Below, in pieces: positions 1-8,035 of a stretch of 64,000 bases of DNA. The number at the start of each line of letters is the position of its first letter. Within the stretch, counting starts at the first letter, position 1. The position numbers and the translations under genes are program-made. Under the pieces are notes generated by a model. That model had not been told where the DNA came from and made no database searches. It saw only the letters and a list, made by a program, of their open reading frames with translations. Origin of the DNA: Streptococcus sp. 'caviae' (GTDB lineage Bacteria; Bacillota; Bacilli; Lactobacillales; Streptococcaceae); NCBI RefSeq assembly GCF_001937065.1, contig NZ_MOWR01000008.1:1-64000 (forward strand), in the 5' to 3' direction.

Positions 1-66
1 GTTCCATAAGATACTTTCTAATGAGATGGTTAGCGCTTTTCATTATAAGTCTTATGGGACTTTTTT
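1..66 (+). terminator. Probable terminator hairpin at the window edge
   Basis: Bases 1-11 pair with 50-60 (one G-T pair). Inside that, TAATGAGA near 20 can pair with TTTCATTA near 40, and a run of six T follows at 61-66. This looks like the terminator of a gene lying before the window. The upstream gene is not visible, so this is an inference from structure only. Confidence 0.5.
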
Positions 67-73
67 GGTAGTC

Positions 74-125
74 AAAAAGCCCTATAATCTCCAGAGTGGT
101 TTTACCCACTACAGAAATTATAGAG
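74..125. repeat. Palindromic ISL3-type insertion sequence end (scar)
   Basis: This is an imperfect inverted repeat with arms of about 22 bp around TTTTA. The minus-strand reading of the right arm, GGCTCTATAATTTC followed by CTGTAGTGGGT, shares GGCTC and CTGTAGTGGGT with the opposite-end motif found at 1279 and 40106. ISL3-family elements (IS1167/IS1193 type) of streptococci carry ends of this kind. No transposase lies beside it, so I read it as a scar or solo end. The family call rests on recall and needs a database check. Confidence 0.45.
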
Positions 126-267
126 CCAAAATAAGACTTGTTGGCTTAGCCAACTCAGTCTTACTCCTGCACCGTTCATCAGGTGCTTCCGTACCAATGA
201 ACACTGCTTATTGGAATACTGCTTATAGAGTGCTGACAGCACAGGCAAAAAACATTTTTCTTGGCAT

Positions 268-298
268 TTGAGGATTTTCCTGTTAAACTAGTTATAAT
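268..298 (+). promoter_or_regulatory. Promoter candidate for the YeaQ/GlsB-like gene
   Basis: TTGAGG at 268-273 and TATAAT at 293-298 are separated by 19 bp, a wide but usable spacing. They lie 25 bp before the start codon at 324. No other good -10 box is close. Confidence 0.4.
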
Positions 299-323
299 TC
301 GTAGACAGAAAGGCAGAGAACTT

Positions 324-566
324 ATGGGATTGATTTGGTCGTTGATTGTTGGGGCTATTATTGGAGCTATTGCCGGTGCTCTGACAAACAGAGGAAAAAC
401 GATGGGCTGTTTTGCTAATATTTTTGCTGGTCTGGTTGGCTCTTGGGCGGGGCAGGCTCTGTTTGGCAGCTGGGGTCCCAGTCTGGCCGGTATGGCTTTG
501 GTGCCCTCTATCTTAGGAGCCGTTATTGTCGTGGCTGTAGTGTCCTTCTTTTTTGGTGAAAATTAA
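324..566 (+). CDS. Small membrane protein, GlsB/YeaQ/YmgE family
   Basis: This 80-residue, very hydrophobic, glycine- and alanine-rich protein matches the GlsB/YeaQ/YmgE (transglycosylase-associated) family in length and in its opening, a membrane helix with repeated GAIIGAIAGAL-type small residues followed by NRGKTMG. Three membrane segments are likely (about residues 3-22, 29-48, 55-76). The longer reading from 261 is rejected because ATG 324 has a purine-rich site (ggcagaga) just upstream. The family is linked to stress responses through Gls24/Asp23-type proteins, but the biochemical role is unknown. It stands alone, with its own promoter and a weak hairpin behind it. Confidence 0.75.
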   Translation: MGLIWSLIVGAIIGAIAGALTNRGKTMGCFANIFAGLVGSWAGQALFGSWGPSLAGMALVPSILGAVIVVAVVSFFFGEN

Positions 567-594
567 GCGCATAAGGCCTATTGTAACGATAATC

Positions 595-654
595 AGAGAG
601 TGATAAAAAGGCGTTTGACTGCAAATCACGATTTTTAAATTGCTCTCTTTTTTT
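595..654 (+). terminator. Weak terminator candidate
   Basis: AGAGAG at 595-600 can pair with CTCTCT at about 643-648, which is followed by a run of seven T. The loop of about 40 nt is large and only a weak inner stem (TTTG/CAAA) is visible, so the assignment is uncertain. Confidence 0.35.
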
Positions 655-667
655 ATTGTCTGAAACA

Positions 668-676
668 TGCTATAAT
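668..676 (+). promoter_or_regulatory. Extended -10 promoter of the SipA-like gene
   Basis: TGCTATAAT is a perfect extended -10 box. No clear -35 is visible. A good ribosome binding site (aaggagag) follows before ATG 704. Confidence 0.55.
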
Positions 677-703
677 AAAGAGCAATAACTTAAGGAGAGT
701 TCA

Positions 704-1258
704 ATGGTTAAACGTGACTTTATCAGAAATATTCTTCTGGCCGTACTGGCAGTTTGTATCCTGCTTTTATTGCGGATTTTTGTTTTTTCAACCTATCGGG
801 TAAGACAAGATGATGTTAACAGTTATTTGAAGGCGGGTGATCTCATTACCATTTCAAAAAAAGAAAAGCCGGATTATAAAGATTTTGTTGTTTATCAGGC
901 TGACGGTAAGTCCTATATCGGACGCATCATTGGCGAACCTGAGGATCGTATAACATACATGGATGATATCTTTTATCTCAATAATAAAGTAGAGGGGCAG
1001 TCCTATATTGAGAAGCTGAAAAGCAGCTATCATGCCAAAAACGGAGACAATCCTTTTACAGCTGATTTTACCATCGCCACTGTTACTAAAGGAAAATATC
1101 AGGAAATTCCTAAAGGGAGATATCTGATTTTAAATGATAACCGCACAAATACAAAAGACAGCCGAACCTTTGGCCTCATCAAAAAATCACAGATCAAGGG
1201 TGTTGTGACCTTTAGAATTTTGCCTTTAAAAACGTTTGGATTTGTCAAAAAGGAGTAG
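704..1258 (+). CDS. Signal peptidase I-like protein lacking the catalytic dyad (SipA-like)
   Basis: This 184-residue protein has an N-terminal membrane anchor (about residues 9-29) and the type I signal peptidase (S26) fold. The late motifs survive: GRIIGEPEDR at 73-82 and LNDNRTNTKDSRTFG near 142-156. The catalytic serine of the SMxPTL box is replaced by Asp37 (context DVNSYLKAGD), and the general-base lysine before R-V/I-IG is replaced by Gly73. Streptococcal SipA pilus-assembly chaperones have the same Asp/Gly replacement, so this is probably a non-proteolytic chaperone or scaffold. No pilin or sortase gene adjoins it here; srtA is 58 kb away. The start has a strong RBS. Alternative: an ordinary lepB, which the missing residues argue against. 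Confidence 0.8.
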   Translation: MVKRDFIRNILLAVLAVCILLLLRIFVFSTYRVRQDDVNSYLKAGDLITISKKEKPDYKDFVVYQADGKSYIGRIIGEPEDRITYMDDIFYLNNKVEGQSYIEKLKSSYHAKNGDNPFTADFTIATVTKGKYQEIPKGRYLILNDNRTNTKDSRTFGLIKKSQIKGVVTFRILPLKTFGFVKKE

Positions 1259-1277
1259 CATAAGCTGCTCTTTTTTT
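1253..1277 (+). terminator. Intrinsic terminator overlapping the stop codon
   Basis: GAGTAGC (1253-1259), a short ATAA loop and GCTGCTC (1264-1270) form a 7-bp stem followed by seven T. The stop codon TAG lies in the left arm. Confidence 0.8.
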
Positions 1278-1278
1278 G

Positions 1279-1350
1279 CGGCTCCTTGTCAACTGCAGTG
1301 GGTGATGGAAAGCTATACCTTAGAGAGAACCCGATTGGCTCTCTCCTTTT
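1279..1350 (-). pseudogene. ISL3-type right end with the last codons of a transposase
   Basis: The motif CTTGTCAACTGCAGTGGGT after GGCTC resembles the terminal repeat of streptococcal ISL3-family elements and matches the one near 40106. On the minus strand, just inside it, the reading K-K-E-R-A-N-R-V-L-S-K-V-stop (about 1346 to 1313) resembles the usual ISL3 transposase C-terminus (KKERTNFVLSRA-like, from memory). Only this tail remains. It marks an old insertion between the SipA-like gene and glmS. Confidence 0.5.
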
Positions 1351-1369
1351 TGAGCTTTGTGCATCAAAT

Positions 1370-1468
1370 AAGACTAGACCAATTTTGTTGTTGACTTTAG
1401 AGAAATAAAGTTATATACTGGTTTTGTTGATTTTTGGAGGCCTTATTAGGCTATACCAATTATAATAA
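1370..1468 (+). promoter_or_regulatory. glmS promoter with two candidate GntR-type half sites
   Basis: TTGACT (1391-1396), 17 bp and TATACT (1414-1419) make a strong promoter. CTAGACCAATTTT starts near 1374, just before the -35, and CTATACCAATTAT starts near 1451, in the leader. These share the TAnACCAATT core and resemble NagR/DasR-type (GntR family) operators known to act on amino-sugar genes. A second TATAAT at 1461-1466 precedes an AGGAGG (1473-1478) lying 32 nt before the start codon. A 6-bp hairpin (1480-1485 with 1494-1499) sits between that site and the ATG. No glmS ribozyme is visible. Confidence 0.55.
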
Positions 1469-1510
1469 TTTAAGGAGGAAGCAGCAAGGAAAGGCTGCTG
1501 TAAGAAAACT

Positions 1511-3325
1511 ATGTGTGGTATTGTAGGTGTTGTAGGAAATCGTAATGCAACAGATATTTTGATGCAAGGATTAGAAAAATTAGAGTATCGCGGATATGAT
1601 TCTGCCGGAATTTATGTCATCGATAAGCCTGAAAGCGGACGCTTGATTAAGTCTGTGGGCCGTATTGCCGATTTGCGGGCTAAAATCGGTATTGATGTGA
1701 CTGGATCGACAGGTATCGGTCATACACGCTGGGCCACTCACGGTCAGGCAACAGAAGCCAATGCTCACCCGCATACGTCAGCGACTGGCCGTTTTGTTTT
1801 GGTTCACAACGGTGTTATTGAAAATTACTTGCAAATTAAAGAAGAGTATCTGGCTGGTCATAGCTTAAAAGGTGAAACTGATACCGAAATTGCCGTTCAT
1901 TTAATCGGCCAGTTTGTTGAAGACGGTCTGTCTGTGCTCGAAGCCTTCAAAAAAGCTCTGCATATCATTGAAGGTTCTTATGCCTTTGCTTTGGTTGATT
2001 CGCAAAATCCAGATACCATTTATGTTGCTAAAAACAAATCACCGCTTTTAATCGGTCTTGGCGAAGGTTACAATATGGTCTGCTCTGATGCCATGGCCAT
2101 GATTCGCGAAACCAATCAATTCATGGAAATTCACGATAAAGAATTGGTTGTCTTAACCAAGGATAATGTTGAGGTGACAGATTACGACGGCAATCCTGTT
2201 GAGCGCGAAGCCTACACAGCTGAGCTTGATTTATCCGATATTGGTAAGGGAACTTATCCTTACTACATGCTCAAAGAAATTGACGAGCAACCAACCGTTA
2301 TGCGCAAACTCATTTCAACCTATGCGGATGAAAATGGTAAATTAACTGTTGATTCTGCTATTGTCAAATCTGTTCAAGAGGCTGACCGGATTTATATCCT
2401 GGCTGCCGGAACATCCTACAATGCTGGCTTTGCTTCAAAATCAATGATCGAAACATTGACTGACACCCCGGTTGAATTGGGAATTGCTTCTGAATGGGGC
2501 TACAATATGCCGCTGCTCAGCAAAAAGCCGATGTTTATCTTGCTGAGTCAGTCTGGAGAAACAGCCGACAGCCGTCAGGTTTTGGTCAAGGCCAATGCTA
2601 TGGGAATCCCTAGCTTGACCATTACTAATGTGCCTGGATCGACTCTGTCACGTGAGGCGACCTATACCATGCTGCTTCATGCCGGTCCGGAAATTGCAGT
2701 AGCGTCTACCAAGGCTTATACGGCTCAGATAGCAGCCCTTGCCTTCCTCTCAAAAGCCGTCGGTGAAGCCAACGGCAAGAAAGAAGCCTTGGAATTTGAC
2801 TTAGTGCACGAACTGTCAATCGTTGCTCAGTCTATTGAAGCCAGCCTGTCAGAGCGAGAAGTAATTGAGAAAAAAGTTGCCAATTTATTAGCAACCTCCC
2901 GCAATGCCTTTTATATCGGCCGCGGCAACGATTACTACGTGGCTATGGAAGCTTCTTTAAAACTTAAAGAAATTTCTTATATTCAGTGTGAAGGCTTTGC
3001 TGCCGGGGAATTAAAACATGGAACGATTTCGCTTATTGAAGACGGAACACCTGTTCTTGCCTTGATTTCATCAAGTGAGACTGTTGCGGCTCATACCCGC
3101 GGCAATATTCAGGAAGTTGCAGCACGCGGTGCTAACGTCCTGACAGTGGTTGAAGAAGGACTGGATAAGGAAGGTGATGATATTGTCGTTAACCAAGTAC
3201 ATCCTTATTTAGCAAGTATTTCAATGGTTATTCCAACACAGCTGATTGCTTACTATGCTTCACTTCAGCGCGGTCTTGATGTTGATAAACCTCGTAATTT
3301 GGCTAAGGCCGTTACAGTTGAATAA
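1511..3325 (+). CDS. glmS: Glutamine-fructose-6-phosphate aminotransferase (isomerizing)
   Basis: GlmS makes glucosamine-6-phosphate from fructose-6-phosphate and glutamine, the first step toward UDP-GlcNAc and peptidoglycan. The 604-residue length is normal. The N-terminal Ntn glutaminase starts MCGIVG with Cys2 as nucleophile and has the GHTRWATHG loop. Two SIS domains follow, with the sugar-phosphate motif LSQSGETADS near 350 and ASTKAYT near 400. The C-terminal end DKPRNLAKAVTVE is typical. It stands alone between an IS scar and the mannitol operon. The leader carries candidate GntR-type sites, which fits NagR control known in mutans streptococci. Confidence 0.97.
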   Translation: MCGIVGVVGNRNATDILMQGLEKLEYRGYDSAGIYVIDKPESGRLIKSVGRIADLRAKIGIDVTGSTGIGHTRWATHGQATEANAHPHTSATGRFVLVHNGVIENYLQIKEEYLAGHSLKGETDTEIAVHLIGQFVEDGLSVLEAFKKALHIIEGSYAFALVDSQNPDTIYVAKNKSPLLIGLGEGYNMVCSDAMAMIRETNQFMEIHDKELVVLTKDNVEVTDYDGNPVEREAYTAELDLSDIGKGTYPYYMLKEIDEQPTVMRKLISTYADENGKLTVDSAIVKSVQEADRIYILAAGTSYNAGFASKSMIETLTDTPVELGIASEWGYNMPLLSKKPMFILLSQSGETADSRQVLVKANAMGIPSLTITNVPGSTLSREATYTMLLHAGPEIAVASTKAYTAQIAALAFLSKAVGEANGKKEALEFDLVHELSIVAQSIEASLSEREVIEKKVANLLATSRNAFYIGRGNDYYVAMEASLKLKEISYIQCEGFAAGELKHGTISLIEDGTPVLALISSSETVAAHTRGNIQEVAARGANVLTVVEEGLDKEGDDIVVNQVHPYLASISMVIPTQLIAYYASLQRGLDVDKPRNLAKAVTVE

Positions 3326-3333
3326 TATGGGAG

Positions 3334-3359
3334 GTCCGAAACGTTGTTTCGGGCTTTTT
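3334..3359 (+). terminator. glmS terminator
   Basis: GTCCGAAAC (3334-3342) pairs with GTTTCGGGC (3346-3354) across a 3-nt loop, with one wobble pair, followed by TTTTTA. Confidence 0.85.
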
Positions 3360-3394
3360 ATAATCTTTTTTAAGATGTCAGAAAAAGTCGTAAA

Positions 3395-3451
3395 TGGCAA
3401 AAAAATTTTGCCAAAGTTTGAGTTTCATTGGTAAAAGGATGGTGATATAGT
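3395..3451 (+). promoter_or_regulatory. mtl operon promoter and inverted-repeat operator
   Basis: A perfect inverted repeat, TGGCAAAA (3395-3402) and TTTTGCCA (3406-3413) around AAA, lies 32 bp before an extended -10 box (TGATATAGT, 3443-3451). Position and symmetry fit binding of the MtlR activator, whose gene is in this operon, but the sequence is not the Bacillus MtlR consensus. An AAAAAGGAGG ribosome site precedes mtlA. Confidence 0.45.
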
Positions 3452-3479
3452 AATATCAGAATAAAAAGGAGGCGTTCTG

Positions 3480-5249
3480 ATGGAACAAAAATCGTCATTA
3501 AAGGTTCGGATACAAAAACTCGGAACCTCATTATCAAACATGGTTATGCCTAATATTGGCGCCTTTATTGCTTGGGGGGTTGCGGCTTCGCTCTTCATCG
3601 CAACGGGTTATCTGCCCAATAAGGATTTGGATGCCAATGTTGTCGGGCCAATGCTGAAGTATGTGCTGCCTCTCCTAATTGGTTATACTGGAGGCTATAA
3701 TGTTCACAAGCAGCGCGGCGGTGTTATCGGTGCCATTGCTTCGTTCGGTGCCATTGCAGGGTCTACCGTAACCATGTTCATCGGTGCTATGGTTATGGGG
3801 CCGCTGTCAGCCTGGTTACTGAAAAAATTCGATGAAAAAGTTCAACCAAAAATCAGGACTGGTTTTGAAATGCTGGTCAATAACTTTTCACTCGGTTTGA
3901 TTGGCTTTGCCTTGATGGTGCTTGCCTTCTTTATCATCGGACCAGTTGTCGCCCAATTAACAGAATGGGTAGGTATAGGAGTTGAAGCTATTGTCAAAGT
4001 TCATCTCTTGCCTCTGGCTAACTTGATTATTGAACCGGCTAAAATTCTCTTCCTGAACAATGCGCTTAACCACGGTATCTTTACTCCGCTTGGAACTGAA
4101 CAAGTGGCTAAGGTTGGTAAATCCGTTCTCTTCTTGCTGGAAGCAAATCCAGGACCAGGTCTTGGTGTACTGATTGCCTATGCTATGTTTGGCAAGGGCT
4201 CTGCTAAGTCCTCTTCTTGGGGAGCTATGATTATCCATTTCTTTGGCGGTATTCATGAAATCTACTTCCCATACGTTATGATGAAACCAGCTATGTTCTT
4301 AGCTGTTATTGCCGGCGGTCTGACTGGTACCTTTACTTTCCAAACACTGGGAGCTGGTTTGACAGCGCCTGCTTCGCCGGGATCAATCATTGCCATCATG
4401 GGAATGGCACCTAAAGGCTGGGGACCTCATTTGGTCGTTCTGGCCGGCGTCTTTGCCGCAGCCATTGTATCTTTCTTAGTAGGTTCGGTAATCCTGAAAG
4501 CTGATAAGTCTGATGATGATTCTCTCGAAGCTGCACAGGAAGCTACTCAGGCGGCAAAAGCTGAATCTAAAGGACAGACCGTCCAAAGCGAACCGCTTAG
4601 CACAGACATTACAACAGACAATATTCATCAAATCATTTTTGCCTGTGACGCTGGTATGGGCAGCTCAGCTATGGGAGCATCTATTCTTCGCGATAAGGTG
4701 AAAAAAGCAGGTCTTGATATTCCTGTAACCAATCAGGCCATTTCTAATCTGCAAGATACAGCCAATACATTGATTGTAACGCAGGAAGAGCTGGCTGACC
4801 GTGCAGGACAAAAAACACCGCGTGCGGTGCATGTTGCTGTGGATAATTTCCTGGCTACTCCAAAGTATGATGAAATTGTTGCAACCTTGACCAACAGCAG
4901 TGCTGCTCCTGAAGCCAGTGAGGGTTCGGCAGAAGAAGGAGCTGGTACAGAAATTGATTTAAATCACGTGGACGCTGTCGTTTTTGCTCATGGCAAGGCT
5001 AAAGGTTCAGCAACTATGGGACAGGAAACACTCCGCGCAATCTTTAAAAATAACGAGGTCAAAATTCCAGTTTCAACGGCAGCTTATCCAGACTTAAAAG
5101 ATTACAATGCTAAAAATATTTTAGTGGTCACAACGATTGCACATCAGGGAGAAGTACAGCAGTCGGCTCCTCATGCTCAGCTGCTGGTCGTTGACAGTCT
5201 GGTGACAACACCGGAATATGATAAGCTTGTTGCCAGAATGCATAAGTAA
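3480..5249 (+). CDS. mtlA: Mannitol-specific PTS enzyme IICB
   Basis: This is the 589-residue membrane permease and phosphotransferase that imports mannitol as mannitol-1-phosphate. Residues 1 to about 345 are the IIC channel, with the family motifs GGIHEIYFPYVMMKP and the G-x-T-PLGxEQ-like loop. A IIB domain follows with the phosphocysteine at Cys389 (context FACDAGMGSSAMG). After an acidic linker (about 470-495), a second IIB-like repeat begins with VVFAHGKAKGSATMG, in which Ala503 takes the place of the cysteine. This second copy runs to the C-terminus and can no longer be phosphorylated on cysteine. mtlF provides the IIA component in trans. It is the first gene of the mannitol operon. Confidence 0.95.
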   Translation: MEQKSSLKVRIQKLGTSLSNMVMPNIGAFIAWGVAASLFIATGYLPNKDLDANVVGPMLKYVLPLLIGYTGGYNVHKQRGGVIGAIASFGAIAGSTVTMFIGAMVMGPLSAWLLKKFDEKVQPKIRTGFEMLVNNFSLGLIGFALMVLAFFIIGPVVAQLTEWVGIGVEAIVKVHLLPLANLIIEPAKILFLNNALNHGIFTPLGTEQVAKVGKSVLFLLEANPGPGLGVLIAYAMFGKGSAKSSSWGAMIIHFFGGIHEIYFPYVMMKPAMFLAVIAGGLTGTFTFQTLGAGLTAPASPGSIIAIMGMAPKGWGPHLVVLAGVFAAAIVSFLVGSVILKADKSDDDSLEAAQEATQAAKAESKGQTVQSEPLSTDITTDNIHQIIFACDAGMGSSAMGASILRDKVKKAGLDIPVTNQAISNLQDTANTLIVTQEELADRAGQKTPRAVHVAVDNFLATPKYDEIVATLTNSSAAPEASEGSAEEGAGTEIDLNHVDAVVFAHGKAKGSATMGQETLRAIFKNNEVKIPVSTAAYPDLKDYNAKNILVVTTIAHQGEVQQSAPHAQLLVVDSLVTTPEYDKLVARMHK

Positions 5250-5266
5250 AATAAACTGGAATATTG

Positions 5267-5281
5267 TATAATAAGTTTATG
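5267..5281 (+). promoter_or_regulatory. -10 box directly before mtlR (possible leaderless start)
   Basis: TATAAT at 5267-5272 ends 6 nt before ATG 5279, and no SD sequence is visible for that ATG. If this box is used, transcription would begin at or next to the start codon. No -35 element is recognisable, so its use is uncertain. Confidence 0.35.
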
Positions 5282-7231
5282 CTACTAACAAAAAGAGAAG
5301 AACAACTGCTGAAAGCTTTCCAAGATTATGGGAAGCTTTCAATAAAGCAGATAGCAGACTTGCTGAAGGTATCTCAGCGAACCGTTTATCGGGTTATTTC
5401 TGACCTAACAAAGAGTCTTAATGCTATTAATATCAGTATTATCAAAGAAGACCAGTACTATTTTTTAGTGGGAGAATTAGAAAATTTAGCTGATTTTCAT
5501 TATTTGGATAATTATGAGCAGTATGAGCGTTTGAATTTGATTACCTACAAGCTCCTGCTGGCTTCTGACAGCATTACAAACGAAGAGCTGCAGGCTGATT
5601 TTAAGGTATCAAATGTGACCATTATTCAGGATATTGCAGAAATAGAAAAGCGTTTGGCTGATTTTGATGTATATCTGGAGCGCAAAAAAGGCTATCAGCT
5701 GCTGGGCGCCAGAAATGTTCTGCGGCGCTTGCTGGCTGTTCTCTTAACAAATAATATTTCTGTTTCTGATTTTTGGACTGGGAAATACGGACGTTTTAGA
5801 GATGTTGGCAGCGATAAGCTGGAGATAGCCAAGCAAGTTTTTCAGGCCTCACAGACAGACCTGCCTGATTTGGATGCTAAGATGACGGAGTTTTTCATCA
5901 TTCTCTTAGCCTTGTCCGGCTGGCAGGACAGTGAGCCGGTTGGTCCGAATATCAGTAAGGCAGCGCTCGATTTCTCACAGAAGATCTACGCAGACTTTTC
6001 ACAGCAGACCAATCAGTTTTACACGATTCAGGAAATTCTTTACTATGCCAGTGTGCTGGATGAATTGGTCATCAAAAGGCAGGAAACACCCCTCTTTCAT
6101 GAAAAGTTTGACAGTGCCTTTTACTATAATATTTCCAATCTTATTGATAAGGTGTCGCAGTATACTAAGATTAATTTTGCAAAAGATAAAACACTGTTTC
6201 ATTTTCTCTTTAACCATATTCGTCTGAATTTGGCTGTTCCGCAGATTTTTGAGGATAAATCAAAGGTCAGCATTGCGCATGATGCGGCAGCCGGCAATGA
6301 CTACCTTCACCGGGTTGTCAGTCTCTTGGTTCAGGATATTTTTCCCAAATACCTGCAAAAAGCGTCTGAATACGAACTGATTACCCTGCATTTTGCTTCC
6401 AGCCTGAGGCGGAGCCCGGATATCTATCCGATTAAGATTTTACTGTTAACAGATGAGCGGCCTCTGGCGAGAGAACTTTTGATCACTCGCATCAAGACGA
6501 TAGCCCCCTTTGTTGAGAAGGTTGATGTTAAAGCTTTGAATCAGTACGAAGCAGCAGATCAGGATTATTATAACTGTGTATTGGCTACGAAACCCTTGCC
6601 GGATGAAGAGGTTAAGCATGTCCCTATTTACCCTGATGCTAAGGAAATTTTACGGCTTCAGGAGTATCTTCAGGATACACAGGCACATCAAAAGATCATT
6701 ATCCGTGATGAGCCCAAAAAATCAGCCGGCTATGATTTGCAGACTTATTTTGCAGCTGCCCAGCAGCTGTTACAGGAATTTTCCTATCAAACGATTGACA
6801 ACCCTGATCAATTTGAGACCAGTGTTCCTAAGATTATTGACACCTTGGATATCGTGTCAGACAAAACATACCTATCTGATAAATTGCTGAGACGTTTTGC
6901 AGTCAGTCCGCTGGCTATTCCCGAAACCAATTTGGCCCTTCTGCACACACAGTCCAGCAAGGTAGAGAGGTCTTGTTTTAAAATCTATGATTTAAAAAGA
7001 CCCGTCAAAGCACTTTCCATGAATTATCAGGAAGAAACTGTCAGCAGAATTTTGGTCATGCTGACCCGGATGGACGAATCGAGCGAAATCAGAGATCTGA
7101 TGACAGCTATCAGTCAGTCAATTATTGAAAATCACCTCTATACAGAAATTTATAAAACCGGTAATAAAGATATTATTTATCAGTTGTTGAATCAAATATT
7201 TACAGAAAAAATAAAGAAATTGGAGACCTAA
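5279..7231 (+). CDS. mtlR: Mannitol operon activator, PRD-containing
   Basis: This 650-residue BglG/MtlR-type regulator has an N-terminal winged helix ([26 protein letters not shown]), a second HTH-like segment near 100-125, two PTS regulation domains (about 190-400), and C-terminal IIB-like (about 405-490) and IIA-like (about 510-650) domains. It senses mannitol and PTS status through phosphorylation and activates mtl transcription. I chose ATG 5279 ([14 protein letters not shown]). A TTG at 5264 would add five residues with a poor SD. It sits in the operon between mtlA and mtlF, and the next gene starts one base after its stop codon. Confidence 0.9.
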   Translation: MLLTKREEQLLKAFQDYGKLSIKQIADLLKVSQRTVYRVISDLTKSLNAINISIIKEDQYYFLVGELENLADFHYLDNYEQYERLNLITYKLLLASDSITNEELQADFKVSNVTIIQDIAEIEKRLADFDVYLERKKGYQLLGARNVLRRLLAVLLTNNISVSDFWTGKYGRFRDVGSDKLEIAKQVFQASQTDLPDLDAKMTEFFIILLALSGWQDSEPVGPNISKAALDFSQKIYADFSQQTNQFYTIQEILYYASVLDELVIKRQETPLFHEKFDSAFYYNISNLIDKVSQYTKINFAKDKTLFHFLFNHIRLNLAVPQIFEDKSKVSIAHDAAAGNDYLHRVVSLLVQDIFPKYLQKASEYELITLHFASSLRRSPDIYPIKILLLTDERPLARELLITRIKTIAPFVEKVDVKALNQYEAADQDYYNCVLATKPLPDEEVKHVPIYPDAKEILRLQEYLQDTQAHQKIIIRDEPKKSAGYDLQTYFAAAQQLLQEFSYQTIDNPDQFETSVPKIIDTLDIVSDKTYLSDKLLRRFAVSPLAIPETNLALLHTQSSKVERSCFKIYDLKRPVKALSMNYQEETVSRILVMLTRMDESSEIRDLMTAISQSIIENHLYTEIYKTGNKDIIYQLLNQIFTEKIKKLET

Positions 7232-7232
7232 G

Positions 7233-7670
7233 ATGGAATTTCAAAAAGAGTTAATCAAACTGAATCAGCAGTTTGCAGATAAAGAAGCAGCCATCCGCTT
7301 TTGCGGTCAGCTCCTGCTTGACGGCGGCTATGTAGAGCCTGCTTATGTTGATGCCATGGTGCAGCGTGATAAAGAATTGTCTGTTTACATGGGCAATTTT
7401 ATCGCCATTCCGCATGGAACGGACGATGCCAAGAAAAATGTCCTTAAGTCCGGTATCACAGTTGTTCAGGTACCTGATGGCGTTAATTTTGGAACACCGG
7501 ATAATCCTCAGGTTGCCACAGTTCTCTTTGGGATTGCCGGTATTGGTGATGAGCACCTGCAAATTATTCAGAATATCTCAATTTTCTGCGCAGATGTTGA
7601 CAATGTTGTTAAACTGGCAGATGCACAGACAGAAGATGAAATTATTAAACTGTTAAGCAATGTAAAATGA
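7233..7670 (+). CDS. mtlF: Mannitol-specific PTS enzyme IIA
   Basis: This 145-residue soluble IIA protein transfers phosphate from HPr to the IIB domain of MtlA. The active-site histidine is His61 in the motif [15 protein letters not shown]. The whole PTS EIIA-2 fold is present at normal length. It begins one base after the mtlR stop, so translational coupling is likely. It is followed by an unusually long 558-bp gap full of repeats before mtlD. Confidence 0.95.
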   Translation: MEFQKELIKLNQQFADKEAAIRFCGQLLLDGGYVEPAYVDAMVQRDKELSVYMGNFIAIPHGTDDAKKNVLKSGITVVQVPDGVNFGTPDNPQVATVLFGIAGIGDEHLQIIQNISIFCADVDNVVKLADAQTEDEIIKLLSNVK

Positions 7671-7687
7671 TAAATTAAACATGAGTT

Positions 7688-7865
7688 CACTATGATGATT
7701 GGCGTTTGTTATCAAGTGCGAAGCACTTAGATAACAATCCTCTGCCGTATCTTATGAACTGAACACGGCTACGACACTGTGCAAAAAGAGAAAGACTTCC
7801 TAGATGCTGGGCATCTTCGTCAGCTTTCCTATTTTGCTGTGTGTCGCTTACGCCTTTGTATCTTA
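7688..7865. repeat. 178-bp direct repeat, copy A (structured, mtlF-mtlD gap)
   Basis: Copy A is 174/178 identical to copy B at 8036-8213 by direct comparison. It contains a strong hairpin: TTGTTATC-AAGTGC (7706-7719), loop GAA, GCACTT-A-GATAACAA (7723-7737). A second hairpin pairs GATGC (7803-7807) with GCATC (7811-7815), enclosed by AAAG (7791-7794) with CTTT (7824-7827). No ORF of note is present. It could be an intergenic mobile repeat or a structured operon spacer. I do not recognise its family. Confidence 0.9.
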
Positions 7866-7867
7866 GT

Positions 7868-7955
7868 AATTGAACACGGGCTAAAATCCTAGTAAAAAAG
7901 ATAAACTTCCTTGTGTCTTGAGGACACAGCGTCAGTTTCCTATTTTTATACGGAT
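7868..7955. repeat. Diverged third repeat unit with compensatory base changes
   Basis: This unit aligns with the 3' half of copies A and B (GAACACGG..., ...ACTTCCT..., CGTCAG-TTTCCTATTTT). Its stem reads GTGTC (7913-7917) with GACAC (7923-7927), where A and B have GATGC with GCATC. Its outer pairs read AAAC (7903-7906) with GTTT (7935-7938), where A and B have AAAG with CTTT. Both changes keep the pairing, which argues for selection on RNA structure. Confidence 0.75.
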
Positions 7956-7976
7956 TTCTTCACGCCCTTTGCGACA

Positions 7977-8013
7977 CTTTGTTTGGTTAGTCGATTTTAC
8001 TAAGCAAACAAAG
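7977..8013. repeat. 14-bp stem hairpin between the repeat copies
   Basis: CTTTGTTTGGTTAG (7977-7990) and CTAAGCAAACAAAG (8000-8013) form a 14-bp stem with one mismatch and a 9-nt loop. There is no T-run, so it is not an obvious terminator. It lies just before repeat copy B. Confidence 0.7.
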
Positions 8014-8035
8014 TTAGCGGGAGAGGTAGCCAATG

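Noticed and set aside
26..271. 81-codon + strand ORF at the window start
   Set aside because: It runs through a terminator-like hairpin and an IS-end palindrome, has no RBS and no recognisable protein pattern.
3395..3413. cre site for CcpA at the mtlA promoter
   Set aside because: The inverted repeat TGGCAAAA/TTTTGCCA lacks the central CG and does not fit the cre consensus; I kept it only as an unnamed operator candidate.
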